Origin: Paenibacillus sp. BK033
GTDB lineage: Bacteria > Bacillota > Bacilli > Paenibacillales > Paenibacillaceae
Reading direction: 5' to 3'
Length of the DNA stretch: 64,000 nt
Assembly (NCBI RefSeq): GCF_004345425.1
Contig: NZ_SLVP01000001.1
Span: 62,001-126,000 of the forward strand
Shown: positions 15,640 to 24,197 of the stretch, one piece after another
Layout: each line of letters begins with the position of its first letter
Position numbering within the stretch: the stretch's first letter is position 1
Notes under the pieces: generated by a model
The model's input: only the letters and a program-made list of their open reading frames with translations
Database searches by the model: none
Told to the model about the DNA's origin: nothing
Translations under genes and position numbers: made by a program

Positions 15640-17424
15640 ATGACGACAAGCAATTATCCAATGAAATGGGACTTGGAGACGTTTTATGAAGGAGGCTCGG
15701 GTTCGGCCGCTTTCGCCAGTGAATTGGCCGGCATCGAGAAGGATGTAGCCGAGCTGGACCGGCTGCTGTCTAACAACTCCTTGGAGATCATGAAAAAGAT
15801 TGAGGACGCGACGGCTATTCTGCAGTCCGTGCTGATCCGTCTGCGTCAATCGGAATCGTTCGTTGAATGCCTGCAGGCGCAAAATATGAAAGACACCGCG
15901 GCGAGCGGCCTGAGCGACCGCGTAAAAACGATCAGCGCCAAGCTGCTTGGCGCGTTAACGCGTTACGATAACGAGCTTCGCCAGATTGGCGATGAGGAAT
16001 GGACCGGTATCGTCAGCGACGGCTCGCTTGGCGAGGTCGCGTTCAGCTTGACCGAACGCCGGGAGCTGGCTAAGGAAAAGCTTGCGCCGGAGCTTGAAGC
16101 GCTGGCCGGCGACCTCGCGGTTGACGGCTATCACGGCTGGGGTGCCTTGTACGATTTGATCGTATCCCGCGCGAAATTTACGGATATCGGCGAGAACGGG
16201 GAGGAGAAGGTGCTCTCCGCAGGACAAATGTTCAACCGATTGTCGGACGGCGACCGTTCGGTTCGTATCCGTGCTTTTGCCGAGTGGGAGCGCGAGTGGG
16301 GGGATGCCGCGGAGCTGTGCGCGGACGCGCTGAACCGCCTCGCTGGCTTCAGGCTGAAGCTGTACGGCAAACGCGGCTGGGACTCGGTGCTGAAGGAGCC
16401 GCTGCAAATTAACCGGATGTCCGAAGCTACCTTTAACGCGATGTGGTCGGCAATCAATGAAGGCAAGCCGAAGCTTGTCCGTTACCTGGAACGGAAAGCG
16501 AAGCTGCTGGGGCTTGAGAAGCTGGACTGGCATGATGTCAGCGCGCCGCTTGGCTCCTCGGCACGCACAATCGGTTTCGACGAAGGCGCGAGGTTTATCG
16601 TGGAGCAGTTCCGCAAGTTCAGCCCGGATATGGCGGATTTCTCGGAAATGGCTTTCCGTGACGCCTGGATTGAAGCGGAAGACCGGGCGGGCAAACGCCC
16701 TGGAGGCTTCTGCACTTCCTTCCCTAAGAGCCGTCAGACACGGATTTTCATGACCTACTCGGGAACTGCGGATAACGTTTCGACGCTGGCCCATGAGCTT
16801 GGACACGCGTACCATCAATATGTCATGGATGATCTGCCGGCGCTGTCGCAGGAGTACGCGATGAACGTAGCGGAGACGGCTTCGACTTTTGCCGAGCTGA
16901 TCGTATCGGATTCGGCGATGAAGACGGCCGTTGACCGCGAAGAAAAGCTAGGCCTCCTGGAGGACAAAATCCAGAACGCCGTAGCGTTCTTTATGAACAT
17001 TCATGCGCGGGTATTGTTCGAGACGCGGTTCTATGAGGAACGCAAGCAAGGTATTGTACCGGTTGAGAAGCTGAACAGCCTGATGGAGGAAGCGCAGCGC
17101 GAAGCGTTCAGCGGGGCGCTAGGCGAGCTGCATCCGCATTTCTGGGCCTCCAAGCTCCACTTCTATATTACAAGCGTACCGTTTTACAACTTCCCGTACA
17201 CGTTTGGCTACCTGTTCAGTGCTGGGATCTATGCGCGCGCCCTGCAGGAAGGACCGGCGTTCGCGGAACGTTACGTGCAGCTTCTGCGCGACACAGGCCG
17301 CATGACGGTAGAGGAGCTGGCGAAGAAGCATTTGGGCGTCAACCTCGAGGAAGCGGATTTCTGGCGAGATGCGGTTGAGCTAACGACGAAAGACATTGAC
17401 CTGTTCCTGGAGTTGACGGAATAG
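15640..17424 (+). CDS. M3 family oligoendopeptidase (PepF-like)
   Basis: The 594-residue protein is a cytosolic zinc metallopeptidase. The HExxH motif is visible in STLAHELGHAYHQY, with the third ligand Glu about 25 residues later in MNVAETASTFAEL. An N-terminal helical domain (about 1-200) covers the active site, as in PepF oligopeptidases that cut short peptides. The length is right for the family. The ATG has AGGAGAGG upstream. The gene stands alone between a divergent yycC and an intrinsic terminator. Confidence 0.93.
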   Translation: MTTSNYPMKWDLETFYEGGSGSAAFASELAGIEKDVAELDRLLSNNSLEIMKKIEDATAILQSVLIRLRQSESFVECLQAQNMKDTAASGLSDRVKTISAKLLGALTRYDNELRQIGDEEWTGIVSDGSLGEVAFSLTERRELAKEKLAPELEALAGDLAVDGYHGWGALYDLIVSRAKFTDIGENGEEKVLSAGQMFNRLSDGDRSVRIRAFAEWEREWGDAAELCADALNRLAGFRLKLYGKRGWDSVLKEPLQINRMSEATFNAMWSAINEGKPKLVRYLERKAKLLGLEKLDWHDVSAPLGSSARTIGFDEGARFIVEQFRKFSPDMADFSEMAFRDAWIEAEDRAGKRPGGFCTSFPKSRQTRIFMTYSGTADNVSTLAHELGHAYHQYVMDDLPALSQEYAMNVAETASTFAELIVSDSAMKTAVDREEKLGLLEDKIQNAVAFFMNIHARVLFETRFYEERKQGIVPVEKLNSLMEEAQREAFSGALGELHPHFWASKLHFYITSVPFYNFPYTFGYLFSAGIYARALQEGPAFAERYVQLLRDTGRMTVEELAKKHLGVNLEEADFWRDAVELTTKDIDLFLELTE

Positions 17425-17434
17425 GTTATCGGGG

Positions 17435-17470
17435 AAAGCGTATCATCCATGGGATGATGCGCTTTTTTTG
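17435..17470 (+). terminator. Intrinsic terminator after the M3 peptidase gene
   Basis: AAAGCGTATCATCC (17435-17448) pairs with GGATGATGCGCTTT (17452-17465), followed by a T run. Confidence 0.85.
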
Positions 17471-17492
17471 TATCTCACAGCAGTTATTTCTG

Positions 17493-18122
17493 TTAGCGGA
17501 TGATTCGCTCATCCAAGTTTTCGCGGTTGGCCACAAAGGTATGAAAACGTAGAGTTCCAGCCCCTCCGGGTAGTAATATGTTCTCCTTTACCATTTTCCG
17601 CAGAAAACGCCGGGCAGTATCGATATGAATGGACAAGAGGCAGCTTACATCGCTAGATCGGATTGGTTTTTCTGAACGAAGAGCAAGCTGCAGGATTTCC
17701 CGTTGTATGATACTTTTCGAAGAACGCTCACTGTGATACTGATTCAACCAACACTTAAACTGCTGTACAATCTGTTCACACATGCGGGGTCTCTCAATAA
17801 CATCTTCGCAGGAGAAACGTAGAACCCGCCAGCCGTCAATCATTAGGTGATTTTGGCGTATCCTATCGTCCGAGAATTGACTGCGGCTGGACTGGGAATG
17901 ATGAGGGCCATAACCGTCAATCTCGAAATTAAGTTTCAACGGATATTTGAGATATGCAAAATCCAGGTATCTTTTTCCGTCACGGAAGTCTGCTACCTCA
18001 TATTCGGGATACAGATGCTCTGGGTACCATACATTTGGCAGAAACAGAGTCTCCGCATGAGCATGCCCTTGAACAAGTCTTTCTTTTTTTCCTTTACGTT
18101 TTTGAGGTGCATGTTGAACCAT
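17493..18122 (-). CDS. DUF559-like endonuclease-domain protein, probably frameshifted at the N-terminus
   Basis: The 209-residue frame holds a PD-(D/E)xK/Vsr-like DUF559 domain (EYEVADFRDGKRYLDFAYLK, FEIDGYGPH, DGWRVLRFSCEDV). A C-terminal winged-helix-like part follows (RSSDVSCLLSIHIDTARRFL). The ATG at 18122 has no ribosome binding site. In another frame, a GTG at 18146-18148 with AAAGGAG upstream encodes SFQSVHQKWFNMHLKN, which looks like the expected N-terminus. The two frames join at a run of five A residues, where one extra base would restore a single 218-residue frame. It may therefore be a recent pseudogene, a sequencing error or a programmed shift. The substrate is unknown. Confidence 0.65.
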   Translation of the reverse strand: MVQHAPQKRKGKKERLVQGHAHAETLFLPNVWYPEHLYPEYEVADFRDGKRYLDFAYLKYPLKLNFEIDGYGPHHSQSSRSQFSDDRIRQNHLMIDGWRVLRFSCEDVIERPRMCEQIVQQFKCWLNQYHSERSSKSIIQREILQLALRSEKPIRSSDVSCLLSIHIDTARRFLRKMVKENILLPGGAGTLRFHTFVANRENLDERIIR

Positions 18123-18180
18123 TTTTGATGGACGGATTGAAATGACACGTTACCTTGGCTCCTTTCTAAAAATAAAAAAA

Positions 18181-18222
18181 CACGCCGCGGTTCCAAACGT
18201 TAACGTTTGGAACCGCGGCGTG
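18181..18222 (-). terminator. Perfect 42-bp palindrome followed by a T run on the minus strand
   Basis: The two 21-base arms are exact reverse complements, with no unpaired loop on paper. On the minus strand the palindrome is followed by a T-rich tract, and then within 30 bp by the ribosome binding site of the DUF559 gene. It looks like an intrinsic terminator acting as a leader attenuator for that gene, because there is no minus-strand gene upstream for it to terminate. Confidence 0.6.
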
Positions 18223-18306
18223 TTCTTCACGGCCGAAATCTGATTTGTGTAGAAAATACCATTTTGTTGGTAGTGCATCAAGGGAGAGTTATTTCGTGAG
18301 GAATTA

Positions 18307-18492
18307 GTAGTCGATTAGCAGGCAAAAGGCTTGCTGCAGGCGGTCGGGCGAGATGTGGAAGGATGTATGTAGTCGATTACCAGGCATAAAGCCAGCTGCA
18401 CACGATCGGCCAGACGATGGATGGGAGAGAGTAGTTGATTAGACATCGGGAGCAGACGAGTAAGTACTAGTAACAAAGCGCGGCCCCCCGCC
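18307..18492. repeat. Three degenerate 62-bp tandem repeats
   Basis: The repeat starts GTAGTCGATTA at 18307, GTAGTCGATTA at 18369 and GTAGTTGATTA at 18431, an exact 62-bp period. The first two units share further blocks (CAGGCA, GCTGCA, GGGCGA/GGCCAGA); the third diverges after about 12 bases. The tract fills most of the 520-bp gene-free region 18149-18670. No convincing open frame covers it. Confidence 0.6.
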
Positions 18493-18549
18493 CCACTTAC
18501 CATTCACACAGCATAAATAGAGCACAATTTGAGGGTAATCAAACATATA

Positions 18550-18578
18550 TTGTGTATTAAATATATATGTGCTATATT
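18550..18578 (+). promoter_or_regulatory. Probable ccpN promoter with an overlapping CcpN-box-like site
   Basis: TTGTGT (18550-18555) and TATATT (18573-18578) have a 17-bp spacer. TGTGCTATATT at 18568-18578 fits the Bacillus CcpN consensus TRTGHYATAYW at every position and covers the -10 box. Autoregulation is an inference. Confidence 0.45.
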
Positions 18579-18670
18579 ATATCCGATTAATGATGGTTAT
18601 ATAGGTAAATGTGCGTATTAAAAAGAGGAGAGGGTGAACCGTTATCCAGCTATCGAATCGCCAGCTAGAA

Positions 18671-19288
18671 TTGCTAGAGCTAGTTAAAAAGCATGCGCCG
18701 ATCACGGGGGAGCAGCTTGCGGAGTATACGGGCGTCAGCCGCCCCACGCTGCGCTCGGACCTGTCGCTTCTCGTGATGCTGAACCTGCTTGACGCGAAAC
18801 CGAAGGTTGGCTATTTTCTCGGCGAAACCTACCGGTCTACCGATGACACGGCAGCGCGCCAGCGCTTTGACAATATCAAGGTTCACGAGATTCAAGGCGT
18901 TCCGGTCAATATTCCGGAGACGTTATCCGTCCAGGATGCGGTTATTACCTTGTTTACGGAGAACGCCAACACGCTGCTCATCGTGAACGAGAACAAGAAT
19001 CTCGCGGGGATTGTTACGCCCAAGGATTTGCTCAAGATCACGCTCGGAAACCCGGGTGCCGGCGCTATACCGGTCAGTATGGTCATGACGCGTTATCCGA
19101 ATATCGTCACGCTTGTTCCTGATGAATCCGTTTCGGATGCGATTCGAAAGATGATGCTCCATCAAGTAGACTGCCTGCCGGTTATCATTCCCGGCGAGGG
19201 CGGACCGGAAATTAGCGGATGGGTATCGAAATCGAACATTATCCGGCTAATGTCGGATATTGCGACAGCTGCGGAACTGGGGGATTAG
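18671..19288 (+). CDS. ccpN: CcpN-type transcriptional repressor (HTH plus CBS domains)
   Basis: The product has an N-terminal DeoR/winged helix (APITGEQLAEYTGVSRPTLR) and two CBS domains (about 75-130 and 140-195; LLIVNENKNLAGIVTPKDLL, DCLPVIIPG). This is the CcpN layout. CcpN represses gluconeogenic genes such as gapB and pckA when glucose is present. The neighbour is the PEP-synthase regulator, as in Bacillus. The start is odd: the coordinate given is a TTG without a ribosome binding site, which would cut off part of the first helix. The homologous frame runs back to about 18641 (IQLSNRQLELL), where GAGAGGG lies at a good distance but no ATG, GTG or TTG is present; ATC at 18644 would be the only candidate. 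Confidence 0.88.
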   Translation: MLELVKKHAPITGEQLAEYTGVSRPTLRSDLSLLVMLNLLDAKPKVGYFLGETYRSTDDTAARQRFDNIKVHEIQGVPVNIPETLSVQDAVITLFTENANTLLIVNENKNLAGIVTPKDLLKITLGNPGAGAIPVSMVMTRYPNIVTLVPDESVSDAIRKMMLHQVDCLPVIIPGEGGPEISGWVSKSNIIRLMSDIATAAELGD

Positions 19289-19294
19289 GAGCAT

Positions 19295-20092
19295 ATGTCA
19301 GAGCAAATTATCTATGTTTGTTCGGATGCGGTAGGGGAGACCGCGGAGGCCGTCGCCAAAGCGACCTTGCGGCAGTTCGCGTCCGATCACGTCAAAATTA
19401 AACGGTTCGGCCATATCAAAACCGAAGAGGAAGTTATCCAGATCGTCGCGGAGGCTGCCCGGACAGGCGGATTTATCAGCTATACGCTGGTTCAGCCGGA
19501 ACTGCGTGAGTTAATGAAGGAAGAGTCGTTCCGGTGGGGAGTACGGGCGGTAGACGTGATGGGGCCGATGATGCAGGCTTTCGTCGACACCTTCGGCAGC
19601 TCGCCAAAGCGCAAGCCGGGACTTCTCCATTCCATCGACGACGATTATTACCGCAGGATGGAAGCGATCGAATTCGCCGTTAAATACGACGACGGCAAGG
19701 ATGCGCGCGGCCTAATGCAAGCTCAAGTGGTGCTCATCGGCGTGTCGCGGACGTCCAAGACGCCGCTGAGCATCTTCCTATCCCATAAAGGAATCAAAAC
19801 GGCGAATCTGCCGCTAATGCCGGAGGTCAGACCGCCGGCAGAGCTTACGCCGGCACCGGGCCGGCTGATTGTAGGACTTACGATGAAGCCCGAGCAGTTG
19901 CTGCATATCCGCACTGAGCGCCTCAAGACGCTAGGGCTTCCGGAGTCCGCGCAATACGCTTCCATGGAGCGCATTATGGAGGAGCTCGCTTACGCTTCCA
20001 GCGTGATGGAGGCATTCCGATGCCCGGTTATCGACGTTACGAATCGAGCGATTGAAGAGACTGCGGGACTTATTATTGAACATTTATCTTGA
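19295..20092 (+). CDS. Pyruvate, water dikinase / PPDK regulatory kinase-phosphorylase (DUF299)
   Basis: The 265-residue protein matches the PpsR/YqfL family, which uses ADP to phosphorylate and phosphate to reactivate PEP synthase or pyruvate phosphate dikinase. The family P-loop-like motif GVSRTSKTPLS lies near residue 150. The N-terminal IIYVCSDAVGETAEAVAKA is also characteristic. It follows ccpN by 6 bp, the same pair as in Bacillus, so the two are almost certainly co-transcribed. No pps or ppdK gene lies in the window, so its target must be elsewhere. Confidence 0.93.
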   Translation: MSEQIIYVCSDAVGETAEAVAKATLRQFASDHVKIKRFGHIKTEEEVIQIVAEAARTGGFISYTLVQPELRELMKEESFRWGVRAVDVMGPMMQAFVDTFGSSPKRKPGLLHSIDDDYYRRMEAIEFAVKYDDGKDARGLMQAQVVLIGVSRTSKTPLSIFLSHKGIKTANLPLMPEVRPPAELTPAPGRLIVGLTMKPEQLLHIRTERLKTLGLPESAQYASMERIMEELAYASSVMEAFRCPVIDVTNRAIEETAGLIIEHLS

Positions 20093-20183
20093 ATTTCGGA
20101 TAGCACAAAATCTTTTCGCAAAAAAACGCCGCCAACGTATTTATCGCATAAAAATGGCAATACGTATGAGAGGATGCCCAAAA

Positions 20184-21152
20184 ATGTTAGAACGCGAATT
20201 GTCTTTAGAGCTGGTTCGAGTCACGGAGCTTGCGGCGCTTGCTGCTTCCCCTTGGATGGGCCGGGGAGACAAGAACGGCGCCGACGGTGCAGCAACCGAA
20301 GCGATGCGAAGCATGTTTGATACGGTATCGATCCGTGGTACGGTTGTTATAGGAGAAGGCGAAATGGATGAAGCGCCGATGCTCTACATCGGCGAGCAGG
20401 TCGGCAGCATGCTGGGACCCGAGGTGGATGTTGCGGTTGATCCGCTTGAAGGGACGGAGATCGTAGCGCGGGGACTCAATAACGCAATGGCCGTATTGGC
20501 CGTAGCCGGCAAAGGCCAGCTCCTTCACGCGCCAGACATGTATATGGAGAAGCTTGCGGTTGGACCGGCGCTTGCCGGAAAGCTGTCGCTGAAGGACCCG
20601 ATCCGCATTACGCTGGAGAAGGCCGCGCTTGCGCTGGATAAGCCAATCACGGATCTGACCGTGATGATTCTGGACCGTGAGCGCCATGCGGAAATGACCC
20701 GCGACTTGAGGGAAGCGGGCGTCCGGATCAAGTTTTTATCGGACGGGGACGTCGCGGGAGCGCTTGCGCCGTCTTTTCCGGAAGCGGGCATCGATCTTTA
20801 CGTCGGCTCGGGCGGTGCGCCGGAAGGCGTGCTTGCGGCGGCCGCTCTCAAAAGCCTGGGCGGGGAAATTCAAGGCAGGCTGATTCCCGAAAGCGAAGAG
20901 CAGTACGATCGCTGCGTCTCCATGGGATTGACGGACCCTCGCAAAATATTAACGATCAACGATATGGTTGGAACGGGGGACGTTATTTTCGCGGCAACGG
21001 GCGTAACGCCCGGCGAGTTTCTCGGTGGAGTACGCTATATGCCGGATCAGCGCGCGGAGACGCATTCCATGGTGATGCGGGCGCAGACGCGCACCGTGCG
21101 GTATGTAAAGTCGCTTCATTATTTACCGAACAAACCTCTATTGCGCAAATAA
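20184..21152 (+). CDS. glpX: Class II fructose-1,6-bisphosphatase
   Basis: GlpX hydrolyses fructose-1,6-bisphosphate to fructose-6-phosphate in gluconeogenesis. The 322-residue protein has the expected motifs: the metal-binding [24 protein letters not shown], and [22 protein letters not shown] 20184 has AGAGGA 9 bp upstream; the in-frame extension to 20052 is not homologous and overlaps the preceding gene. Its place after ccpN and the PEP-synthase regulator makes a compact gluconeogenesis block. Confidence 0.96.
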   Translation: MLERELSLELVRVTELAALAASPWMGRGDKNGADGAATEAMRSMFDTVSIRGTVVIGEGEMDEAPMLYIGEQVGSMLGPEVDVAVDPLEGTEIVARGLNNAMAVLAVAGKGQLLHAPDMYMEKLAVGPALAGKLSLKDPIRITLEKAALALDKPITDLTVMILDRERHAEMTRDLREAGVRIKFLSDGDVAGALAPSFPEAGIDLYVGSGGAPEGVLAAAALKSLGGEIQGRLIPESEEQYDRCVSMGLTDPRKILTINDMVGTGDVIFAATGVTPGEFLGGVRYMPDQRAETHSMVMRAQTRTVRYVKSLHYLPNKPLLRK

Positions 21153-21172
21153 ACTTGAAAGAAGGAATGGAA

Positions 21173-21580
21173 ATGGAACGAACCTTTGTCATGGTGAAGC
21201 CCGATGGCGTGAAGCGTGGATTAATCGGCAGCATAATAGCAAGATTCGAGCACAAAGGCTTTAAGCTCATACAGGCGAAATTGATCGAGATCGATACGCC
21301 TCTGGCGGAGCGCCATTACAGCGAGCACGCGGAGAAGCCTTTCTTTGGCGAACTCGTCGAGTTCATTACTTCAGGTCCTTCTTTCGCCATGGTCTGGGAA
21401 GGCCCCGGTGCCGTTAAAAACGCGCGTACTTTAATCGGCCGCACGAATCCCACGGATGCGGATGCCGGTACGATTCGCGGCGATTATGCATTAAGCGTGG
21501 AGAGCAATATTGTTCACGGCTCCGATTCCGTCGAGAGCGCGGAACGCGAAATCGAAATGTTTTTTGGCGGACAGCTATGA
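21173..21580 (+). CDS. ndk: Nucleoside diphosphate kinase
   Basis: Ndk transfers the gamma phosphate from ATP to other nucleoside diphosphates through a phosphohistidine. The 135-residue protein carries the N-terminal [17 protein letters not shown] and the active-site block [18 protein letters not shown] with the catalytic His. It is slightly shorter than the usual 145-150 residues and stops soon after MFFGGQL. The start at ATG 21173 follows GAAGGAA. Its last four bases overlap the fsa start, so the pair is translationally coupled. Confidence 0.95.
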   Translation: MERTFVMVKPDGVKRGLIGSIIARFEHKGFKLIQAKLIEIDTPLAERHYSEHAEKPFFGELVEFITSGPSFAMVWEGPGAVKNARTLIGRTNPTDADAGTIRGDYALSVESNIVHGSDSVESAEREIEMFFGGQL

Positions 21581-22227
21581 AGTTTTTCCTGGATACGGCT
21601 AACGTAGAGGAAATTAAAAGAATTGCAAGGCTTGGCCTCGTTGACGGGGTAACGACGAACCCGTCCCTCATTGCGAAGGCAGGCCGTGATTTCAAGGAGG
21701 TCATCCAGGAAATTGCAGGCTTCGTCCATGGTCCGATCAGTGCGGAAGTAATCGGAACGACGTCCGAAGAGATGCTGATGGAGGCTTTCGATATCGCGGA
21801 TTGGGCGCCAAATATCGTCATTAAGCTCCCCATGACCGAGGACGGTCTGTACGCAACGCGAGCCTTGTCGGAAAAAGGCATTAAGACCAATGTGACGCTG
21901 ATCTTTACGGCCGCGCAAGGCCTGATGGCTGCCAAAGCAGGAGCAACCTACGTCAGTCCTTTTGTCGGGCGCCTGGATGATATTGGTACGGATGGCATGG
22001 GACTTATTAGGGATCTTCGGACGATCCTTCACAACTACGGGATGCATGCGGAGATCATCGCGGCAAGCATCCGCCATATCGGGCATGTCGAGCAGGCTGC
22101 GCTGGCCGGAGCCCATATTGCGACGATCCCCGGCACTCTCCTGCCGTCTCTATGGAAGCATCCGCTTACGGATGCCGGCATCGCGAAATTCCTAAGCGAT
22201 TGGGACGGCAGGAAGCCGAACGCATAG
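21577..22227 (+). CDS. fsa: Fructose-6-phosphate aldolase / transaldolase-like enzyme
   Basis: The 216-residue protein is a short (TalC/FSA) member of the transaldolase family. It opens [20 protein letters not shown], and the Schiff-base lysine is in [13 protein letters not shown]. The short length separates it from classic transaldolases. Family members cleave fructose-6-phosphate or transfer dihydroxyacetone; in Bacilli some act as true transaldolases, so the exact activity is uncertain. It overlaps ndk by four bases and ends the central-carbon block before a terminator. Confidence 0.92.
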   Translation: MKFFLDTANVEEIKRIARLGLVDGVTTNPSLIAKAGRDFKEVIQEIAGFVHGPISAEVIGTTSEEMLMEAFDIADWAPNIVIKLPMTEDGLYATRALSEKGIKTNVTLIFTAAQGLMAAKAGATYVSPFVGRLDDIGTDGMGLIRDLRTILHNYGMHAEIIAASIRHIGHVEQAALAGAHIATIPGTLLPSLWKHPLTDAGIAKFLSDWDGRKPNA

Positions 22228-22240
22228 ACTAGAAACGCAC

Positions 22241-22285
22241 CAAAACCCCTATTCAAACGGTAACCGTTTGCATGGGGGTTTTCTT
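22241..22285 (+). terminator. Intrinsic terminator after fsa
   Basis: AAAACCCC (22242-22249) pairs with GGGGTTTT, with the internal palindrome CAAACGGTAACCGTTTG between them, followed by a T-rich tract. It separates the carbon-metabolism genes from the EPS locus. Confidence 0.75.
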
Positions 22286-22347
22286 TGTGCCGAAAGGTTT
22301 CACTGCAACGATATGTCGCAAAATTATGAAAATCGATGAAAAAACTA

Positions 22348-22407
22348 TTGACATGATACGATTTGTATCTTAAAGTAAGGTATACAAATGTTGATACGAA
22401 TTGTATC
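22348..22407 (+). promoter_or_regulatory. EPS promoter 1 with two GATAC-N5-GTATC operators
   Basis: TTGACA (22348-22353) and TAAAGT (22371-22376) are 17 bp apart. The 15-bp palindrome GATACGATTTGTATC fills the spacer (22355-22369). A second copy, GATACGAATTGTATC, lies at 22393-22407, before the ribosome binding site of the first Wzz-type gene. A bound factor here would compete with RNA polymerase. The regulator is not encoded recognisably nearby. Confidence 0.75.
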
Positions 22408-22439
22408 TAAAGTCCTACAAGGCTGCAGGAGGGAAGCGA

Positions 22440-23195
22440 GTGGAACTTAAGCAGTATGCGCAGATCCTATTGAAGAAATGGTGGCTGATTGCCGCCATCG
22501 TTATGGTTGCCGTCGTGGCAACAGGCGTTAAAAGCTACTTTTTCACAACCCCGATCTATCAAGCCAAGGCTACTCTTATCGTCAATCAATCTCCCCAGCA
22601 AGCCGGCGTGGAAACATTGAATCTTGGTCTGCTGCAATCCAATGTCATGCTTATTAATTCCTATAAAAAAATTGTAGAATCGGCCTACATCATGGAAAAG
22701 GTCGTCGAGAAAAATCCGAATCTTGCCATTACCGCTGATCAATTGTCGAAGAAGGTAAAGGTGGAATCGGCCGATGAATCGCAGGTGATGGACATCATCT
22801 ATACCGGTGCCTCGTACAAACAGGCTGCGCAAATCGTAAACACGGTATCGGAAATATTCAAGGATCAAATCCCTCATATCATGCAGGTCGACAATGTGAC
22901 CATTCTCGATAAAGCTGATGACAAGGATATTCCTAGCCCGATCAATAACAGTCCGATTCTCAATATGCTGATCAGCTTTATCGTCTCTTGCATGCTGGCG
23001 GTCGGTATCATCTTTCTGCTCGATTATCTTGACGATACGATCAAGAACGAAGCGGAGATGCTGCAAACTCTGGATCTGCCGGTTCTTGCCCTGATCAACA
23101 AGATCAACAAGCAGGACATGGGGCTTAAGAACAAACCGAACGTCAAGATGAAGAAAGAGCTTAACGAACCTACATACGCGACGCTGAACCAATAA
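22440..23195 (+). CDS. Wzz/YveK-type polysaccharide co-polymerase 1
   Basis: The 251-residue membrane protein has two helices, near residues 15-35 and 175-200, flanking an extracytoplasmic domain. This is the Wzz/CapA layout of Gram-positive chain-length regulators that activate a BY-type tyrosine kinase. The GTG at 22440 follows GGAGGGAA. It is about as long as the second copy at 28812 and clearly related to it (LLKKWWLI, TTPIYQAKATLIVNQS). Unlike the second copy, it has no kinase gene next to it; galU follows. The C-terminus (TYATLNQ) is similar in the two copies. Confidence 0.9.
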   Translation: MELKQYAQILLKKWWLIAAIVMVAVVATGVKSYFFTTPIYQAKATLIVNQSPQQAGVETLNLGLLQSNVMLINSYKKIVESAYIMEKVVEKNPNLAITADQLSKKVKVESADESQVMDIIYTGASYKQAAQIVNTVSEIFKDQIPHIMQVDNVTILDKADDKDIPSPINNSPILNMLISFIVSCMLAVGIIFLLDYLDDTIKNEAEMLQTLDLPVLALINKINKQDMGLKNKPNVKMKKELNEPTYATLNQ

Positions 23196-23226
23196 GGAAT
23201 AATCGAAATAACGGATTCGGTTTGGC

Positions 23227-23257
23227 AGCCCTAGACCATAAGTCAGGGCTTGTATTT
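23227..23257 (+). terminator. Terminator-like hairpin between the first wzz-type gene and galU
   Basis: AGCCCT (23227-23232) pairs with AGGGCT (23245-23250) with extra GAC/GTC pairing and a TGTATTTT tail. It may lower expression of galU relative to the chain-length gene. Confidence 0.4.
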
Positions 23258-23297
23258 TATAGAGAAACGATATCGGATAGGTGAGGGTGAGAGTGTA

Positions 23298-24185
23298 ATG
23301 AATAAGGTGAAAAAGGCTATTATTCCTGCTGCCGGACTCGGAACCCGGTTCCTTCCGGCAACGAAAGCGATGCCGAAAGAAATGCTGCCCATCGTCGATA
23401 AACCTACGATCCAGTACATTGTGGAAGAAGCGATTGCATCTGGCATTGAAGACATCATTATCGTAACGGGCAAAGGAAAAAGAGCGATCGAGGACCATTT
23501 CGACCATGCCTTCGAGCTGGAGCATAATTTGTTCAGCAAAGGCAAGTTCGATCTGCTGGACGAGGTTCGGCGTTCCTCTAACGTGGATATTCATTATATC
23601 CGCCAAAAAGAGGCGCGCGGGCTTGGCCACGCGGTATGGTGCGCACGCAATTTTATCGGGGATGAACCTTTTGCCGTGCTGCTTGGGGATGATATTGTGC
23701 AGTCCCAAGTGCCTTGCGTGAAGCAGCTGATCGAGCAGTACGAACGGACGGAGCGCTCCGTCATAGGGGTTCAGACCGTCCAGGAGGACCAGACGCACCG
23801 GTATGGCATTGTGGACCCGATCGAAAGCTTTGACCGGCTGTATCAGGTAAAGCGTTTTGTCGAGAAGCCGGCCAAGGGACAGGCGCCTTCCAATCTTGCG
23901 ATTATGGGGCGGTATATTCTGACCCCTGAAATATTCGACTGCCTGAAAGACCAGGAGGAGGGCGCCGGGGGAGAGATCCAGCTGACCGACGCGATCCAGA
24001 AGTTGAATGAATCGCAAGGCGTTTACGCGTATGATTTCGAGGGAACCCGCTATGACGTGGGCGAGAAGCTAGGCTTTATTACAACCACGATCGATTTCGC
24101 GCTCAGAAATGAAGAACTCCGTATTCCCCTGCTCGCTGCCATGGAAGAAATGATGCTGCGGGAGCAGTCCAATAAGATTAATTAG
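23298..24185 (+). CDS. galU: UTP-glucose-1-phosphate uridylyltransferase
   Basis: The 295-residue enzyme makes UDP-glucose from UTP and glucose-1-phosphate, a precursor for exopolysaccharide, teichoic acid glycosylation and glycolipids. The nucleotide-binding signature is intact ([20 protein letters not shown]), as are [13 protein letters not shown] and the later [20 protein letters not shown]. The ATG at 23298 has a GAGGGTGAGAG site upstream. It sits second in the EPS locus, so its likely job is sugar-nucleotide supply for the polymer. Confidence 0.96.
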   Translation: MNKVKKAIIPAAGLGTRFLPATKAMPKEMLPIVDKPTIQYIVEEAIASGIEDIIIVTGKGKRAIEDHFDHAFELEHNLFSKGKFDLLDEVRRSSNVDIHYIRQKEARGLGHAVWCARNFIGDEPFAVLLGDDIVQSQVPCVKQLIEQYERTERSVIGVQTVQEDQTHRYGIVDPIESFDRLYQVKRFVEKPAKGQAPSNLAIMGRYILTPEIFDCLKDQEEGAGGEIQLTDAIQKLNESQGVYAYDFEGTRYDVGEKLGFITTTIDFALRNEELRIPLLAAMEEMMLREQSNKIN

Positions 24186-24197
24186 AGGTGAATGTTG

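Noticed and set aside
18315..18503. 62-residue minus-strand frame in the tandem repeats
   Set aside because: It merely translates the repeats, has no ribosome binding site and no protein-like features.
22467..24017. Long minus-strand frames antisense to EPS genes (516 residues here, also 471 residues at 29596-31011)
   Set aside because: They lie opposite genes with clear families, lack ribosome binding sites and show no motifs; they result from GC-rich codon use.
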